Positions 1-8,071 of a stretch of 64,000 bases of DNA are shown in pieces. Source of the DNA: Tessaracoccus sp. SD287 (lineage in GTDB: Bacteria > Actinomycetota > Actinomycetes > Propionibacteriales > Propionibacteriaceae); the NCBI RefSeq assembly GCF_017355265.1, contig NZ_JADIJQ010000012.1, forward strand, positions 25,965 through 89,964. The letters are read 5' to 3'. Each line of letters begins with the position of its first letter. Position 1 is the first letter of the stretch. The position numbers and the translations under genes were made by a program. Under the pieces are notes generated by a model. That model was not told the DNA's origin. It saw nothing but the letters and a program-made list of their open reading frames with translations, and searched no databases.

Positions 1-11
1 GGGCAGTAGCC

Positions 12-1523
12 TCAGTTCTCGCCGAGCACCCGGCTGATGGTGAACCCGCTGGTCAGGTCGGTGACGTGCACCTCGACGATGCCGTTGGGGTCAATCAGGT
101 AGCGCTCCTCGACGACGCCGCCCTCGCCGGTGCGGGTGATCGCCAGATCGTCCAGGTCACGGCCGCGCAGCTCGGGGGCGTAGGGGAACAGCATCTCCGC
201 GAAGGGCACGATGTCGCCGCTGGGCAGGCCGTGCGGGTCGACGGTGGCGTACTCGACGAATCGGAACCAGCCAATGTTGTGGTGTGGCCGGTAGCGGCGG
301 ATCACCTCGAAGGTGTCCGACCCGGTGACCGTCGTGCGGTCGAAGATCTGGTCGAAGCTGATGCCCTGGCCGTCATGGGCCTCGCGGAAGACCCCGAAGC
401 CACGCGAGAGCCGGTCCCGCAGGCTGAACCCGGCCGACTCGTCGGCAGCGATGGCAAGACCGATCGCGGTCGAGGCCGCCGGGTAGGGCGAGCGGTGGAC
501 GCGTCGTCCGAACTGTTCGCGCAGCCGTCGGGCGACCAGCGGCAGCCCCGAGGCGCCACCGACCAGGTAGATGCCGGCCACCTCGGTGTCGTCCAGGGTG
601 AGCCGGCCCTGGTCGTCGAGGGCGCCGATCAGCGGGGCCATCGTCTCGATGGTGCGGTCGACCAGGGTGCCGGCGGCGGTGTAGAAGTCGGCGACGTCGA
701 CGGTGATGGGGTAGCCGTCGGCATCGACGGTGACCCGACGGGTCTGGGCGTTGATGGACTCCTTGGCGTTGCGGCAGTCGTCGACCAGGGCCTCGTAGGT
801 GCGGTGCTCCAGGTGGCCATAGGGCAGGCCGGCGGTGGTGGCTGCGACCTGGGCCAGGGCGGCGTCGAAGTCGTCGCCGCCGAGCCGGTTGTTGCCGGCG
901 GTGTCGAGCACCTCGTGGGCGGTGCCGTCGACCTTGATCAGTGAGGCGTCGAAGGTGCCGCCGCCCAGGTCGTAGACGATCACCCGGGTGCGCCGGGAGT
1001 TCAGGGTGCGCCCCTGCCGGTGCGTGTACTCGAAGCCCGCGGCCGACGGTTCGTTGACCACGCCCAGGACGGTGAAGCCGGCGCGGCGGAACGCCTCCAG
1101 GGTGAGGAAACGCTGGATGCCGGGGGCGTGGGCCGGGACGGCAACCATGGTCTCGTCCTGGTCGAACTCGCCGCTGAGAGAGGAGCGCTCGACCAGCGCG
1201 GTGCGCAAGGCAGCCAGGAACCCGGTGAAGACGTCGACCAGGGGGACGCTGGCGCCGCCGATGCTCATGGTGGTGTCCACATTGACGTCGGGATAGGCCA
1301 GCCGCCGCTTGAACGAGCGGACCAGCCGCAGGTCGTCGGTCCGGGCCGCGTCGACGGCGTCGAAACCGTAGAGGATGCCGCGCTCGGGGTGGGCGGTCAG
1401 CACGGTGGGGAAGTGGTCGTGGGCGTCGCCGTCGGCGTCGAAGAAGTTGACCACGGGGTAGTTGCCGCGGTCGACCCGAGCGACCAGGGTGCGAGTGGTT
1501 CCAAGATCAATTCCGAGGCGCAT
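12..1523 (-). CDS. Hsp70-family (DnaK-like) protein
   Basis: A 503-residue Hsp70-type ATPase, presumably cytoplasmic. The N-terminal phosphate loop reads RLGIDLGTT, a NEPSAA motif lies near residue 160, YDLGGGTFD near 185–193 and the VGGASGLP adenosine motif near 325. The remaining ~170 residues are a short substrate-domain-like region without the usual helical lid, so the protein is shorter than DnaK (about 610–640) and is unlikely to be the main DnaK. No DnaJ or GrpE gene lies beside it. I place the start at ATG 1523 rather than seven codons upstream, because a TACCCT -10 element (1530–1535) sits exactly 6 nt before it, which predicts a leaderless mRNA. It is divergent from the cupin gene. 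Client and role are unknown. Confidence 0.85.
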   Translation of the reverse strand: MRLGIDLGTTRTLVARVDRGNYPVVNFFDADGDAHDHFPTVLTAHPERGILYGFDAVDAARTDDLRLVRSFKRRLAYPDVNVDTTMSIGGASVPLVDVFTGFLAALRTALVERSSLSGEFDQDETMVAVPAHAPGIQRFLTLEAFRRAGFTVLGVVNEPSAAGFEYTHRQGRTLNSRRTRVIVYDLGGGTFDASLIKVDGTAHEVLDTAGNNRLGGDDFDAALAQVAATTAGLPYGHLEHRTYEALVDDCRNAKESINAQTRRVTVDADGYPITVDVADFYTAAGTLVDRTIETMAPLIGALDDQGRLTLDDTEVAGIYLVGGASGLPLVARRLREQFGRRVHRSPYPAASTAIGLAIAADESAGFSLRDRLSRGFGVFREAHDGQGISFDQIFDRTTVTGSDTFEVIRRYRPHHNIGWFRFVEYATVDPHGLPSGDIVPFAEMLFPYAPELRGRDLDDLAITRTGEGGVVEERYLIDPNGIVEVHVTDLTSGFTISRVLGEN

Positions 1524-1679
1524 GTCTTGAGGGTATGTCGTCACCGGGGCGGCCGTCGCGTCAGGTCCGGGGATCGGCGGGTGCGCGCCGACTCGGTAAC
1601 GATGTGCTGTATCGCGGCGCCGTGGGGGCTACTAGAGTCGGGGGCAACGACCACAGCGACGACCGGAAGGACACGACCA

Positions 1680-2156
1680 ATGACGATCAGCGACAATGGC
1701 CCCCACCCGAGCACGTTCAACCTGGAACAGGCGACCGTGCACAACAGCACCTTCCGCACCGTGGCCTGGAGCGGTCGCTACCTTCAGGTGACCCTGATGT
1801 CGATTCCCGTCGGCGAGGACATCGGGTTGGAGCAGCACCCCGAGACCGACCAGTTCGTCCGGGTGGACTCCGGTCAGGGTCGGGCCGAGGTGGGGCCCTC
1901 GCAGGACAACCTGGACTTCACCGCCGAACTGGGCGACGGGGACTGCGTGATCATTCCCGCCGGGTCGTGGCACAACATCGTCAACACCGGGCAGGAGCCG
2001 CTGCAGCTCTACACCATCTATGCGCCGGTGCACCATGCTGCGGGCAAGGTGCATGCCAGCAAGGACATCGCCGAGGCCGACGAGGAGTCGGGCAACGACG
2101 AGCCCCCGGCCTGGTCGGTGCAGTCCCCGCATTTGGCCGAGGATCAGCACGCCTGA
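1680..2156 (+). CDS. Cupin-domain protein
   Basis: A 158-residue single-domain cupin. The first motif runs G…E.H.ETDQFV.V (around residues 45–60) and the second appears as G.GD.VIIP.G..HNIVN (around 80–95). Together these give the expected metal ligands: His and Glu in motif 1, His in motif 2. Members of this family bind a divalent metal and are isomerases, dioxygenases or storage proteins, and nothing here decides which. The start follows a GGAAGG ribosome-binding site at about 1664–1669, and a TAGAGT -10 lies at 1633–1638. The C-terminal 25 residues are acidic. The methyltransferase-like gene downstream has its own spacing of about 60 nt. Confidence 0.85.
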   Translation: MTISDNGPHPSTFNLEQATVHNSTFRTVAWSGRYLQVTLMSIPVGEDIGLEQHPETDQFVRVDSGQGRAEVGPSQDNLDFTAELGDGDCVIIPAGSWHNIVNTGQEPLQLYTIYAPVHHAAGKVHASKDIAEADEESGNDEPPAWSVQSPHLAEDQHA

Positions 2157-2214
2157 GGGCTGGCCAGTCCCCGGTGGCGGGGCTACCATCGTCGCAACCG
2201 TCGATGGGGGAACC

Positions 2215-2655
2215 ATGACCGGACTGTCTGTACGACTGGCGGAAATCGTGGACGCGCTGCCACTGGAGCCAGGCATGCGGGTGCTCGAGATCGGTGGCGC
2301 GCCCGGTGCCGCGGCCCGGGCCGTGGCCCAGAAGGTGGGCCCCGGCGGTCACGTCCTGGTGATCGACCGTTCCGACAAGGGCGTGGCACAGATCTATCGC
2401 AGCGCCGCCGACGAGATCGATGCCGGGCTGCTGAGCGCACGGCATGTGGCGATCGAGGACTTCGACCTGCTCGACCAGGAGCCGTTCGACCTGGTCTTCG
2501 CCGTCCGGGTCGGTGACCTGGACGAGCGCCACCCGCGCAACAAGGCGCTGGCGCTGAAGAAGGTGGTGGCCGCGCTGAAGCCCGAGGGTCGGCTGTTCGT
2601 CGACGGTGGCGACCCGCTGCAGGAGGTCGACCTGGCGCCGTATCGGGGCCGCTGA
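2215..2655 (+). CDS. Small SAM-methyltransferase-fold protein
   Basis: A 146-residue protein with a Rossmann-type methyltransferase core. Motif I is VLEIGGAPGAAA near residues 22–33 and an acidic motif II follows (VLVIDRSD). The motif IV position is DLVFAVRVGDL. It then ends at about the length where a complete class I methyltransferase would still have three β-strands, so it may be a minimal or degenerate member. Substrate unknown. The start ATG follows GATGGGGGAACC. It ends 70 nt before tRNA-Ala. Its stop is a normal TGA and no continuation is seen in other frames. Confidence 0.7.
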   Translation: MTGLSVRLAEIVDALPLEPGMRVLEIGGAPGAAARAVAQKVGPGGHVLVIDRSDKGVAQIYRSAADEIDAGLLSARHVAIEDFDLLDQEPFDLVFAVRVGDLDERHPRNKALALKKVVAALKPEGRLFVDGGDPLQEVDLAPYRGR

Positions 2656-2725
2656 CGCCGGTGGGGGGAGCCGCTTTGGTGGTGCCGGGTGGCGGTGATA
2701 ATGTTTGGACGCTGTTGCAGCACCT

Positions 2726-2798
2726 GGGGCTATGGCGCAGTTGGTAGCGCGTCTCGTTCGCAATGAGAAGGTCAGGGGTTCGAATCCCCTTAGCTCCA
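2726..2798 (+). tRNA. tRNA-Ala (anticodon CGC)
   Basis: A complete 73-nt cloverleaf. The acceptor GGGGCTA pairs with TAGCTCC (one G·T), and the D stem is GCGC/GCGC. The anticodon stem TCTCG/TGAGA carries loop TTCGCAA, and the T stem AGGGG/CCCCT carries loop TTCGAAT. The discriminator is A and the CCA end is not encoded. The CGC anticodon reads GCG. A GATAAT -10 lies at about 2697–2702. Confidence 0.95.
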
Positions 2799-2820
2799 CG
2801 TAAGCAGAGTATTGCCACCT

Positions 2821-2840
2821 GCCCCGTCTGATGACGGGGC
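2821..2840 (+). terminator. Hairpin after tRNA-Ala
   Basis: Perfect 8-bp stem GCCCCGTC/GACGGGGC with a TGAT loop and no U-tract. It is placed 22 nt after the tRNA and 40 nt before the end of the convergent TetR gene, so it probably terminates the tRNA transcript and perhaps both. Confidence 0.6.
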
Positions 2841-2880
2841 AGTGTCGCGCCCGGGCCCGCTGCGGCCGGTTTCGGGGGTC

Positions 2881-3540
2881 CTAGAGCAGATTTGCCTTCA
2901 GCGTGCTGGCGATGAAGGTGCCGAACCTTTCGACCGGCCATCCTCGCTTGATCACCAGGCTCTCGTACAGGTCGGGATTCGTACACGCGAACATGATGTC
3001 GGCAGCCTCAAGCGCACTGAGCCCCGGACGCAGGAACCCCCGGGACTCGATCTGTCGCGCGTTGGTCAGCATCCGGCGGTGCCGCGCGTCGTCGGTCTCG
3101 CGCAGCATGTCAGCCATGTCGGTGTCGCCGGTGGCGGCCGCATCACGGATCAGCAGCAGGATCGGAGCCTCGAGTGGCGCCACCTCGGTCGTGAAGCGGC
3201 CGAACTGATCCATGAGACTGGCCGCGTTCGGCGCCGTCGACTGTGCGAGATCGGAACGCTGTTCTGCCGGCAGGCCCCCGGAACCAAGCAGGCCCTGTTG
3301 CTGGATGGCTCGGACCAGCCCGGGCTTGCCTCCGAAGTTCTTGTACACCGATTCGGGGGACACGCCGGCCGCGCGCGCAATCTGGGCGACGGTCGTGGCC
3401 CCGAACCCCTGGGCCAGGAACAGCTCGCGCGCCCGTGCCGTCACCAGGTGCCGCGAGTCCTCGGCATTTTCCTGACGCCGCCGAGCGTCGTAGGGCCGTT
3501 TCCGACTGGGAGGGGTCGAAGCGTTGACGGGGCGGGACAT
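2881..3540 (-). CDS. TetR-family transcriptional regulator
   Basis: A 219-residue TetR-type repressor. An N-terminal helix-turn-helix spans about residues 30–75 (…ATTVAQIARAAGVSPESVYKNFGGK…), followed by an all-helical ligand-binding domain. Residues 1–25 are basic and probably disordered. It is transcribed away from a SnoaL-like gene and an NmrA-like gene, with a perfect palindrome in the shared promoter. The usual arrangement is a repressor of itself and of the divergent pair. The inducer is unknown, though the partner genes suggest a small toxic or quinone-like compound. Confidence 0.9.
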   Translation of the reverse strand: MSRPVNASTPPSRKRPYDARRRQENAEDSRHLVTARARELFLAQGFGATTVAQIARAAGVSPESVYKNFGGKPGLVRAIQQQGLLGSGGLPAEQRSDLAQSTAPNAASLMDQFGRFTTEVAPLEAPILLLIRDAAATGDTDMADMLRETDDARHRRMLTNARQIESRGFLRPGLSALEAADIMFACTNPDLYESLVIKRGWPVERFGTFIASTLKANLL

Positions 3541-3559
3541 GCGGCGTAAACTCCAATCG

Positions 3560-3575
3560 ATACAGTCAACTGTAT
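3560..3575. promoter_or_regulatory. Probable TetR operator
   Basis: Inverted repeat ATACAGT-CA-ACTGTAT (7-bp perfect arms, 2-nt centre). It lies 20 nt upstream of the TetR start and 68 nt upstream of the SnoaL-like start, which suits control of both directions. The region is noticeably AT-rich for this genome. Confidence 0.65.
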
Positions 3576-3643
3576 TGAATTACCCTAGCAGGTTCGCATC
3601 GAGGCCTCCGCCTCACCGCCGGAGGCACCAAGGAGCCAAGATC

Positions 3644-4096
3644 ATGGACACGCCAGACGGTGTGAGTCGCCTCCCCAACGGGCCGGTGCAACGCATGTTC
3701 GCCGCCGCCATGCGACACGACATCGACGCGCTGGTCGCCGAGTTCGCCGACGACTACACCAACATCACCCCCAACCACCCCGGCCGCAACTTCACCGGAA
3801 GCGCGCAAGTGCGTTCCAACTGGTCCGCGCTGTTCGCGGGAATCCCCGATCTCACGGTGCAGGTCCTCGATGCCACGACGGCGCCCGATGGGAAGGTCTG
3901 GGTCGAGTGGACCACCCGCGGGACGCGTCTCGACGGACGCCCCGTTGAACAGTTCGGTGTCGCGGTCTTCACCACACGCGAGAACCTCCTCTCCGCCGTC
4001 CGCTTCTACCTCGAGCCGGTCGACAATGAATCGGGCGACGTGGACCAGGCCGTCCGGACGGTCGTCGGTGCCCAGATGACAGGGGCCCGGTCATGA
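3644..4096 (+). CDS. SnoaL/NTF2-like protein
   Basis: A 150-residue cone-fold (NTF2-like/SnoaL) protein. The pattern is an N-terminal helix with HDIDALVAEFADDY, then NFTGSAQVRSNWSALF, then β-strands with a conserved WVEWTTRGT segment. Such proteins are polyketide cyclases, isomerases or accessory ligand-binding proteins, and the fold alone does not give the substrate. The start follows AAGGAGCC at about 3630–3637. The stop overlaps the next gene as ATGA, so the two are translationally coupled and probably act together under the divergent TetR repressor. Confidence 0.75.
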   Translation: MDTPDGVSRLPNGPVQRMFAAAMRHDIDALVAEFADDYTNITPNHPGRNFTGSAQVRSNWSALFAGIPDLTVQVLDATTAPDGKVWVEWTTRGTRLDGRPVEQFGVAVFTTRENLLSAVRFYLEPVDNESGDVDQAVRTVVGAQMTGARS

Positions 4097-5004
4097 TCCT
4101 CATCGTCGGTGCCACGGGTGACCTTGGCGGGCGCGTCGCCGGGCTTCTGCGTTCGGAGGGACACGACCTTCGGGCTCTGGTGAGGCCGAGCAGCGACGAC
4201 ACCGTCGTGCGAGAGATGGGCTTGGAAGTCGTTCGGGGCGACCTCACCGTGCCGGCCAGCCTCACGGCGGCCTGCCAGGACGTCCACACGGTGATCGCCA
4301 CGGCGACGGCAGTCGGTCGACGCCTGGTCGGGCTGAGCCCGGCGACAGTCCGCGATGTGGATGAACACGGCATGCGCTCCTTGGTGGACGCAGCGGAAAG
4401 CGCGGGTGTGAGCCGGTTCGTCTACGTGTCCTTTGCCGGGGTGGACTCGGCGATCGGCACGCCCTTGGATCGCGCCAAGCTGGCCATCGAGCGGCGCCTG
4501 GCCGACTCGCCGATGCGATCCGTCATTCTCCGTCCGGACGCCCTGCAGGAAGTCCTCCTCGGACCCGCGGCCCGTTTCGACATGGAGGCAGGGACAGCCG
4601 TAGTGATAGGGAAGGGTGACACGAAACGGCGCTGGGTGGCCACGCAGGACGTCGCCGCTCTGGTCGCAGCAGTCGCGCTGGAGCCGGATCCTCCAGCACT
4701 GATTGAATTCGGTGGCCCGGAACCTCTCACGATGAATGAGGCCATCTCGACTGCGGCCGAACTCACCCAGCATCGGATGACGGCACGGCACATGCCGCGC
4801 CTCGCAGCCCGTCTCGCGATCCGCCTGCTCGAGCGCCGCAAGGACGCCCTCGCGTGCGTTCTCGGCGCCGGACTCCTCGCCGACATCCAGGAGGCCACCT
4901 GGGACGAGCAGCCCCTGCTCGAGCGGGGGATCACACCGAAATCCGGCAGAGACTTCCTCCGCGAACAGTCAGGAGCAACAGCCTTCAGCGGTCCACGCGG
5001 CTGA
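4093..5004 (+). CDS. NmrA-like NAD(P)-binding protein (atypical SDR)
   Basis: A 303-residue atypical short-chain dehydrogenase of the NmrA/NAD(P)H-binding type. The dinucleotide loop GATGDLGGRV is at residues 6–15, a basic residue ends β2 (LVRPS), and the FVYVSFAGV strand lies near residue 115. The classic YxxxK catalytic pair is not obvious at its usual place, so it may sense or weakly reduce rather than turn over a substrate. It is coupled to the SnoaL-like gene by an ATGA overlap. A stress or detoxification role is inferred from the TetR control. Confidence 0.8.
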   Translation: MILIVGATGDLGGRVAGLLRSEGHDLRALVRPSSDDTVVREMGLEVVRGDLTVPASLTAACQDVHTVIATATAVGRRLVGLSPATVRDVDEHGMRSLVDAAESAGVSRFVYVSFAGVDSAIGTPLDRAKLAIERRLADSPMRSVILRPDALQEVLLGPAARFDMEAGTAVVIGKGDTKRRWVATQDVAALVAAVALEPDPPALIEFGGPEPLTMNEAISTAAELTQHRMTARHMPRLAARLAIRLLERRKDALACVLGAGLLADIQEATWDEQPLLERGITPKSGRDFLREQSGATAFSGPRG

Positions 5005-5025
5005 CGGAGACGTCGCACCCCAGGG

Positions 5026-5077
5026 GGTCGCTGGCATCGAGGGGCCAGCTTCGGCGTCGCGTTCGGCCCCAGCGACC
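5026..5077. other. Inverted repeat after the NmrA-like gene
   Basis: Arms GGTCGCTGG (5026–5034) and CCAGCGACC (5069–5077) are perfectly complementary across a 34-nt loop. A competing GGGGCC/GGCCCC pairing lies inside it. It could end the TetR-controlled operon. Confidence 0.4.
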
Positions 5078-5123
5078 GCCGGCCCATAGGATCATCGGAG
5101 TCGCACTACAGAGGAGCGTCCCC

Positions 5124-5354
5124 ATGAACAGGATCGTCGTCACCCTGGTGACGTTGCTCTCGTTGTTCATGATCGCCACCGTCATCATCGCCGTCTGGCA
5201 GCAGTCGCTGGGCTGGGGCTGGTGGTGGGTCGTCCCGCTGGGTGCCGGGTTCGTGGCGCTGGTGATCGTGTTCAGAGTGCTGATGCAGCGGGCCGACGAC
5301 AGGGCGCAGCTGCTGGACGCCGAGCTGGACCGGCTGGAGCAGGAGTCGGCTTAA
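5124..5354 (+). CDS. Small two-helix membrane protein
   Basis: A 76-residue protein. The first membrane helix spans about residues 3–25 (VVTLVTLLSLFMIATVIIAV). A tryptophan-rich turn (GWGWWW) and a second helix (about 36–53) follow, then a charged C-terminal amphipathic tail ending in LDAELDRLEQESA. The N-terminus carries MNR, so both ends are likely inside the cytoplasm. A GAGGAGC ribosome-binding site precedes ATG 5124 by 7 nt. I do not recognise the family. The stop codon overlaps the following terminator stem. Confidence 0.65.
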   Translation: MNRIVVTLVTLLSLFMIATVIIAVWQQSLGWGWWWVVPLGAGFVALVIVFRVLMQRADDRAQLLDAELDRLEQESA

Positions 5355-5387
5355 CCGGCCCCGGCGGTCTGGCGCTCAGGGCCGGTT
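5353..5387 (+). terminator. Rho-independent-like hairpin
   Basis: Arms AACCGGCCC (5353–5361) and GGGCCGGTT (5379–5387), 9 bp perfect, 17-nt loop. The hairpin begins at the stop codon of the small membrane protein and is followed by TCGTAG, without a clear U-tract. Confidence 0.5.
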
Positions 5388-5403
5388 CGTAGAATTGTCA
5401 ATC

Positions 5404-5589
5404 ATGGCCCGCTCGTTCGCGACTCCGAAATGCCCCCTGCGTCCCGGTGACCCCTGTTCGTTGTGCGTGCCCGGGGCCACCGGACCACAGGACTGCCAGA
5501 CCGTGCGTCTGGTCTTGGAGGACCCGGACCTGCGTGAGATCTGGAAGCAGAAGCAGTCCGAGTGGCGGGCGGCCGGCAAGGTGGCCTGA
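5404..5589 (+). CDS. Small conserved Cys-containing protein (possibly DUF6767)
   Basis: A 61-residue protein with a compact N-terminal segment CPLRPGDPCSLCVPG followed by a helical tail (LEDPDLREIWKQK). The three closely placed cysteines, with a fourth at QDC, could bind a metal or form a disulfide. I recall similar short actinobacterial proteins that start this way, but the family name is from memory and unverified. There is no ribosome-binding site. TAGAAT at 5390–5395 lies 8 nt before ATG 5404, so the mRNA is probably leaderless. Confidence 0.6.
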   Translation: MARSFATPKCPLRPGDPCSLCVPGATGPQDCQTVRLVLEDPDLREIWKQKQSEWRAAGKVA

Positions 5590-5599
5590 CGCCTTCCCG

Positions 5600-6514
5600 C
5601 TAGTCGGCGAGATCGGCAACAATCGCGTCGATGGTTTCGAGCAGGTCACCCAACCCGGGTTCCTCGACAGGGAAGTGGCCGCACTCACGCAGCAACACCA
5701 TCGAGGCCGGCGCCGCCACCCGCCGCAACACCCGCATGCTCAACTCAACCGGCGTCCAGTCGTCGTGACTCGGGTGCACCAGCGTCACCGGCGTGGTCAT
5801 CTGCGCCGGGGCGGTGTGCCGGTAGGCGACGTAGGAGGTCAGGAACCCGATCGGCACCCGAGCGCCGCCACCCAGCGGATCAGTGGCGCACAGTCTGGAC
5901 AGCGCGGGGTTGCGGCTCATCCTGGCCAGGTTCGCCACCCAACCGATCGGGATCATGGTCCTGGCCAGCGCGGAACCGGCCCAACGCCGCTCCACCAGTC
6001 GCGACAGCGGTCGGCCCAGCACGCCCAGCGGCCCGAACCGGGTCATCCTGACCATCGCCCGCCAGTCCGAGGGGTCGAGCAGGCACGTCGCCATGACCTG
6101 GCTCACATGCGTGCTGCGGGCGGCCACCTCCAGCGCCAACAGCCCGCCGATGCTCGCGCCCAACAGCAGCAGCGGACGACCGTCGTCCTCTGCCGCGACG
6201 AAGTCGACCAGCAGGCGCACCCAGTCGTCGTAGCGCACGCTCTTGCGATCGGGCACCTCGGTCAGACCGTACAAGGGCAGGTCCAGCGAAGTCACGTCGA
6301 GGCCGCGACCAGCCACCAACGCGGCCAGCGGCCACAGGGCGCCGCTGTGCCCACCGGCACCGTGAACCACGAGCAGGCGAACCGCCGCGTCAGGACGACG
6401 GGCGCGGGCCACATGCACCCGATGCCCGTGCCAGCTCCACCACGTCGACTCCGGGTCGACCAGGTTGTTGCGCCGTCCTGGCGGCAGGAAGCTGACGTAG
6501 GGAAGGTGGCTCAC
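5600..6514 (-). CDS. Alpha/beta hydrolase
   Basis: A 304-residue α/β-hydrolase. The oxyanion HGAGG motif is near residue 51, the nucleophile elbow GASIGG near 118–123 (Ser catalytic) and a late catalytic His in ECGHFPVEEP near 285. There is no signal peptide, so it is cytoplasmic. Length and lid region (residues ~150–215, Arg- and Leu-rich) resemble lysophospholipase or esterase-like members, and the substrate cannot be deduced. GTG 6514 is the start, because TACGGT at 6521–6526 stands exactly 6 nt upstream and predicts a leaderless transcript. It lies only 4 nt downstream of the DUF222 gene on the same strand. Confidence 0.85.
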   Translation of the reverse strand: MSHLPYVSFLPPGRRNNLVDPESTWWSWHGHRVHVARARRPDAAVRLLVVHGAGGHSGALWPLAALVAGRGLDVTSLDLPLYGLTEVPDRKSVRYDDWVRLLVDFVAAEDDGRPLLLLGASIGGLLALEVAARSTHVSQVMATCLLDPSDWRAMVRMTRFGPLGVLGRPLSRLVERRWAGSALARTMIPIGWVANLARMSRNPALSRLCATDPLGGGARVPIGFLTSYVAYRHTAPAQMTTPVTLVHPSHDDWTPVELSMRVLRRVAAPASMVLLRECGHFPVEEPGLGDLLETIDAIVADLAD

Positions 6515-6518
6515 CGCG

Positions 6519-7880
6519 TCACCGTAGCGGTTCTGGAGTCACCATGATCCTGCCCGTGGGGTCCTTGATCATCCAGGACGCGGACGGGGTGACCAGGTAG
6601 CCGAAGCCCAGTGGGGAGTGCCAGACGAACACGCCGGGGGCGGTCTGCTCGAGCAGCCAACCGCCATGGGTTTTGGCTCGGTGGACCTTGCGCGACAGCG
6701 GACCGAGGTTGCCGGTGCGGGTCAGCAACTCTGGTGGGGCGTCCTGCCAGCGCTGGGTGTGGTCCATGTCCAGACCGCGGGAACGGCGCTTGGCATAGGG
6801 GAACACCTCGTAGGGGTTGCGCAATTCGACTGCCTCACGCATCCGGGCCGGGCATTCGTAGGAGTCGGTGGGCACCAGGTTGCCCGCATCCAGCACCGGT
6901 CGGACCGTCACCCGGGTGTGGCCGACCAGATCCTTGACCCACCCGGCCAGCAGCGGGCCGAGCGCCTCCCCGCGGACCACCCCGTCGCCGTCGCGCAGCA
7001 CCTGGTCGGTGAGGTGGACCGTCAGGTTGACCTGCGGCAGCAGCCGGTCGGGGTCGACGGTGACCTGCCCGCACAGGTGACCCGCCTGCCCCCGCGACGG
7101 GCAGTCCGCATCGGCTGCGGGAAGGACGCCCTGCACCGATGCCTGCAGCACCTGGAGTGCACGGGCAGGATTGGCCAGCATGCCCAGGGCCAGCGCCCGA
7201 CGCATCCCCAACCCCTCGGAGGACCCCTGCTGAACCAACAGGTGTGCCACGCGATCGATCTGCGCCTTCAGCACCAGCGCCTCCGCTGTAGGCAGAGTGG
7301 CAAAGACCCGCGCGTAACCCGCCACGGGCTCCTCGACCACCACGTCGCACTGCGCCTTGAGCTGCTCGTGCTCGGTGGTGGCGACAGCCTGGGTCAGTTC
7401 CAGCACCCGACCCCTGATCAGGTTCGTCAGCCGGGTGTAGGACACCTGCCCGATCTGGGGGCCGACCTCACGGTCGAGGGCCACCGCCTGCTCGTAGCTG
7501 AGGTCGTGGGTGAGCCGGGCGAACTCCTTGGCCTGCCAGACCCGCAGTCGTCCGGCCATGGTGGCCGTCCAGGTCTGGGGCAGCCGGTGCCGGACCGCCA
7601 GCGCATAACCAATGTCGAGGCGCACGCTCTCTTCGGTCAGGCGCAGGGCAGCCGCCACTTCGAGGGTGCAGAACTCCGCGACCCCAGGGGTGCCGTCCCC
7701 GCCCCAGTGGGCGAACCCCTCGGCACCGGCCAGCGCCGGACCGTCGTCGGGCAGCCAGCGGTACTCGTCGGCGAACTCGGCGAACAGTCGCATCCGGTCG
7801 GCCTCGGCGCGGCGTTGGGCCTGGTGCACGGCGTCCAGTTCGGCCAGTTTCTGCCGCGCTCGTGCTGCGCTGAATTCCAT
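6519..7880 (-). CDS. DUF222 / 13E12-type HNH endonuclease-like protein
   Basis: A 453-residue member of the DUF222–HNH family that occurs in many copies in actinobacteria. The long helical DUF222 part covers roughly residues 20–330. The C-terminal HNH part has DMDHT, TGNLGPL and KVHRAKTHGGW in order (about 375–425). The usual zinc cysteines ahead of the DH pair are not present (the region reads FPYAKRRSRGLD), so nuclease folding may not depend on zinc. I chose ATG 7880 because GAGGTGG lies 5 nt upstream; a longer form from GTG 7949 is possible. A TTATCCACA sequence on the coding strand lies 86 nt upstream, a feature it shares with both DUF559 genes in this window. Confidence 0.85.
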   Translation of the reverse strand: MEFSAARARQKLAELDAVHQAQRRAEADRMRLFAEFADEYRWLPDDGPALAGAEGFAHWGGDGTPGVAEFCTLEVAAALRLTEESVRLDIGYALAVRHRLPQTWTATMAGRLRVWQAKEFARLTHDLSYEQAVALDREVGPQIGQVSYTRLTNLIRGRVLELTQAVATTEHEQLKAQCDVVVEEPVAGYARVFATLPTAEALVLKAQIDRVAHLLVQQGSSEGLGMRRALALGMLANPARALQVLQASVQGVLPAADADCPSRGQAGHLCGQVTVDPDRLLPQVNLTVHLTDQVLRDGDGVVRGEALGPLLAGWVKDLVGHTRVTVRPVLDAGNLVPTDSYECPARMREAVELRNPYEVFPYAKRRSRGLDMDHTQRWQDAPPELLTRTGNLGPLSRKVHRAKTHGGWLLEQTAPGVFVWHSPLGFGYLVTPSASWMIKDPTGRIMVTPEPLR

Positions 7881-7965
7881 GGTGACCACCTCATTCCTCA
7901 TTGAATCGAACCCATGTTCAATTCTCCCAAGGTTCGCCACGACGTTCAAGCACGCTCATCCGATC

Positions 7966-7974
7966 TGTGGATAA
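7966..7974 (-). promoter_or_regulatory. DnaA-box-like TTATCCACA
   Basis: A perfect TTATCCACA on the minus strand (TGTGGATAA on the plus strand) in the 191-nt region between the DUF222 gene and the divergent HAD gene. It is a single box, so not an origin. See the finding on the same motif before the DUF559 genes. Confidence 0.5.
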
Positions 7975-8071
7975 CTTCTCCTGCGCAGGCACACATCCCG
8001 CGACCCGTCGCACCCTGATCGCCCCTCGGCCCCGACACCCAGCGTTCACCGCATGGGGCTACGGTCAAGTA

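Noticed and set aside
7966..7974. Part of a replication origin
   Set aside because: Only isolated single boxes occur, tens of kilobases apart, without dnaA, dnaN or an AT-rich unwinding region.
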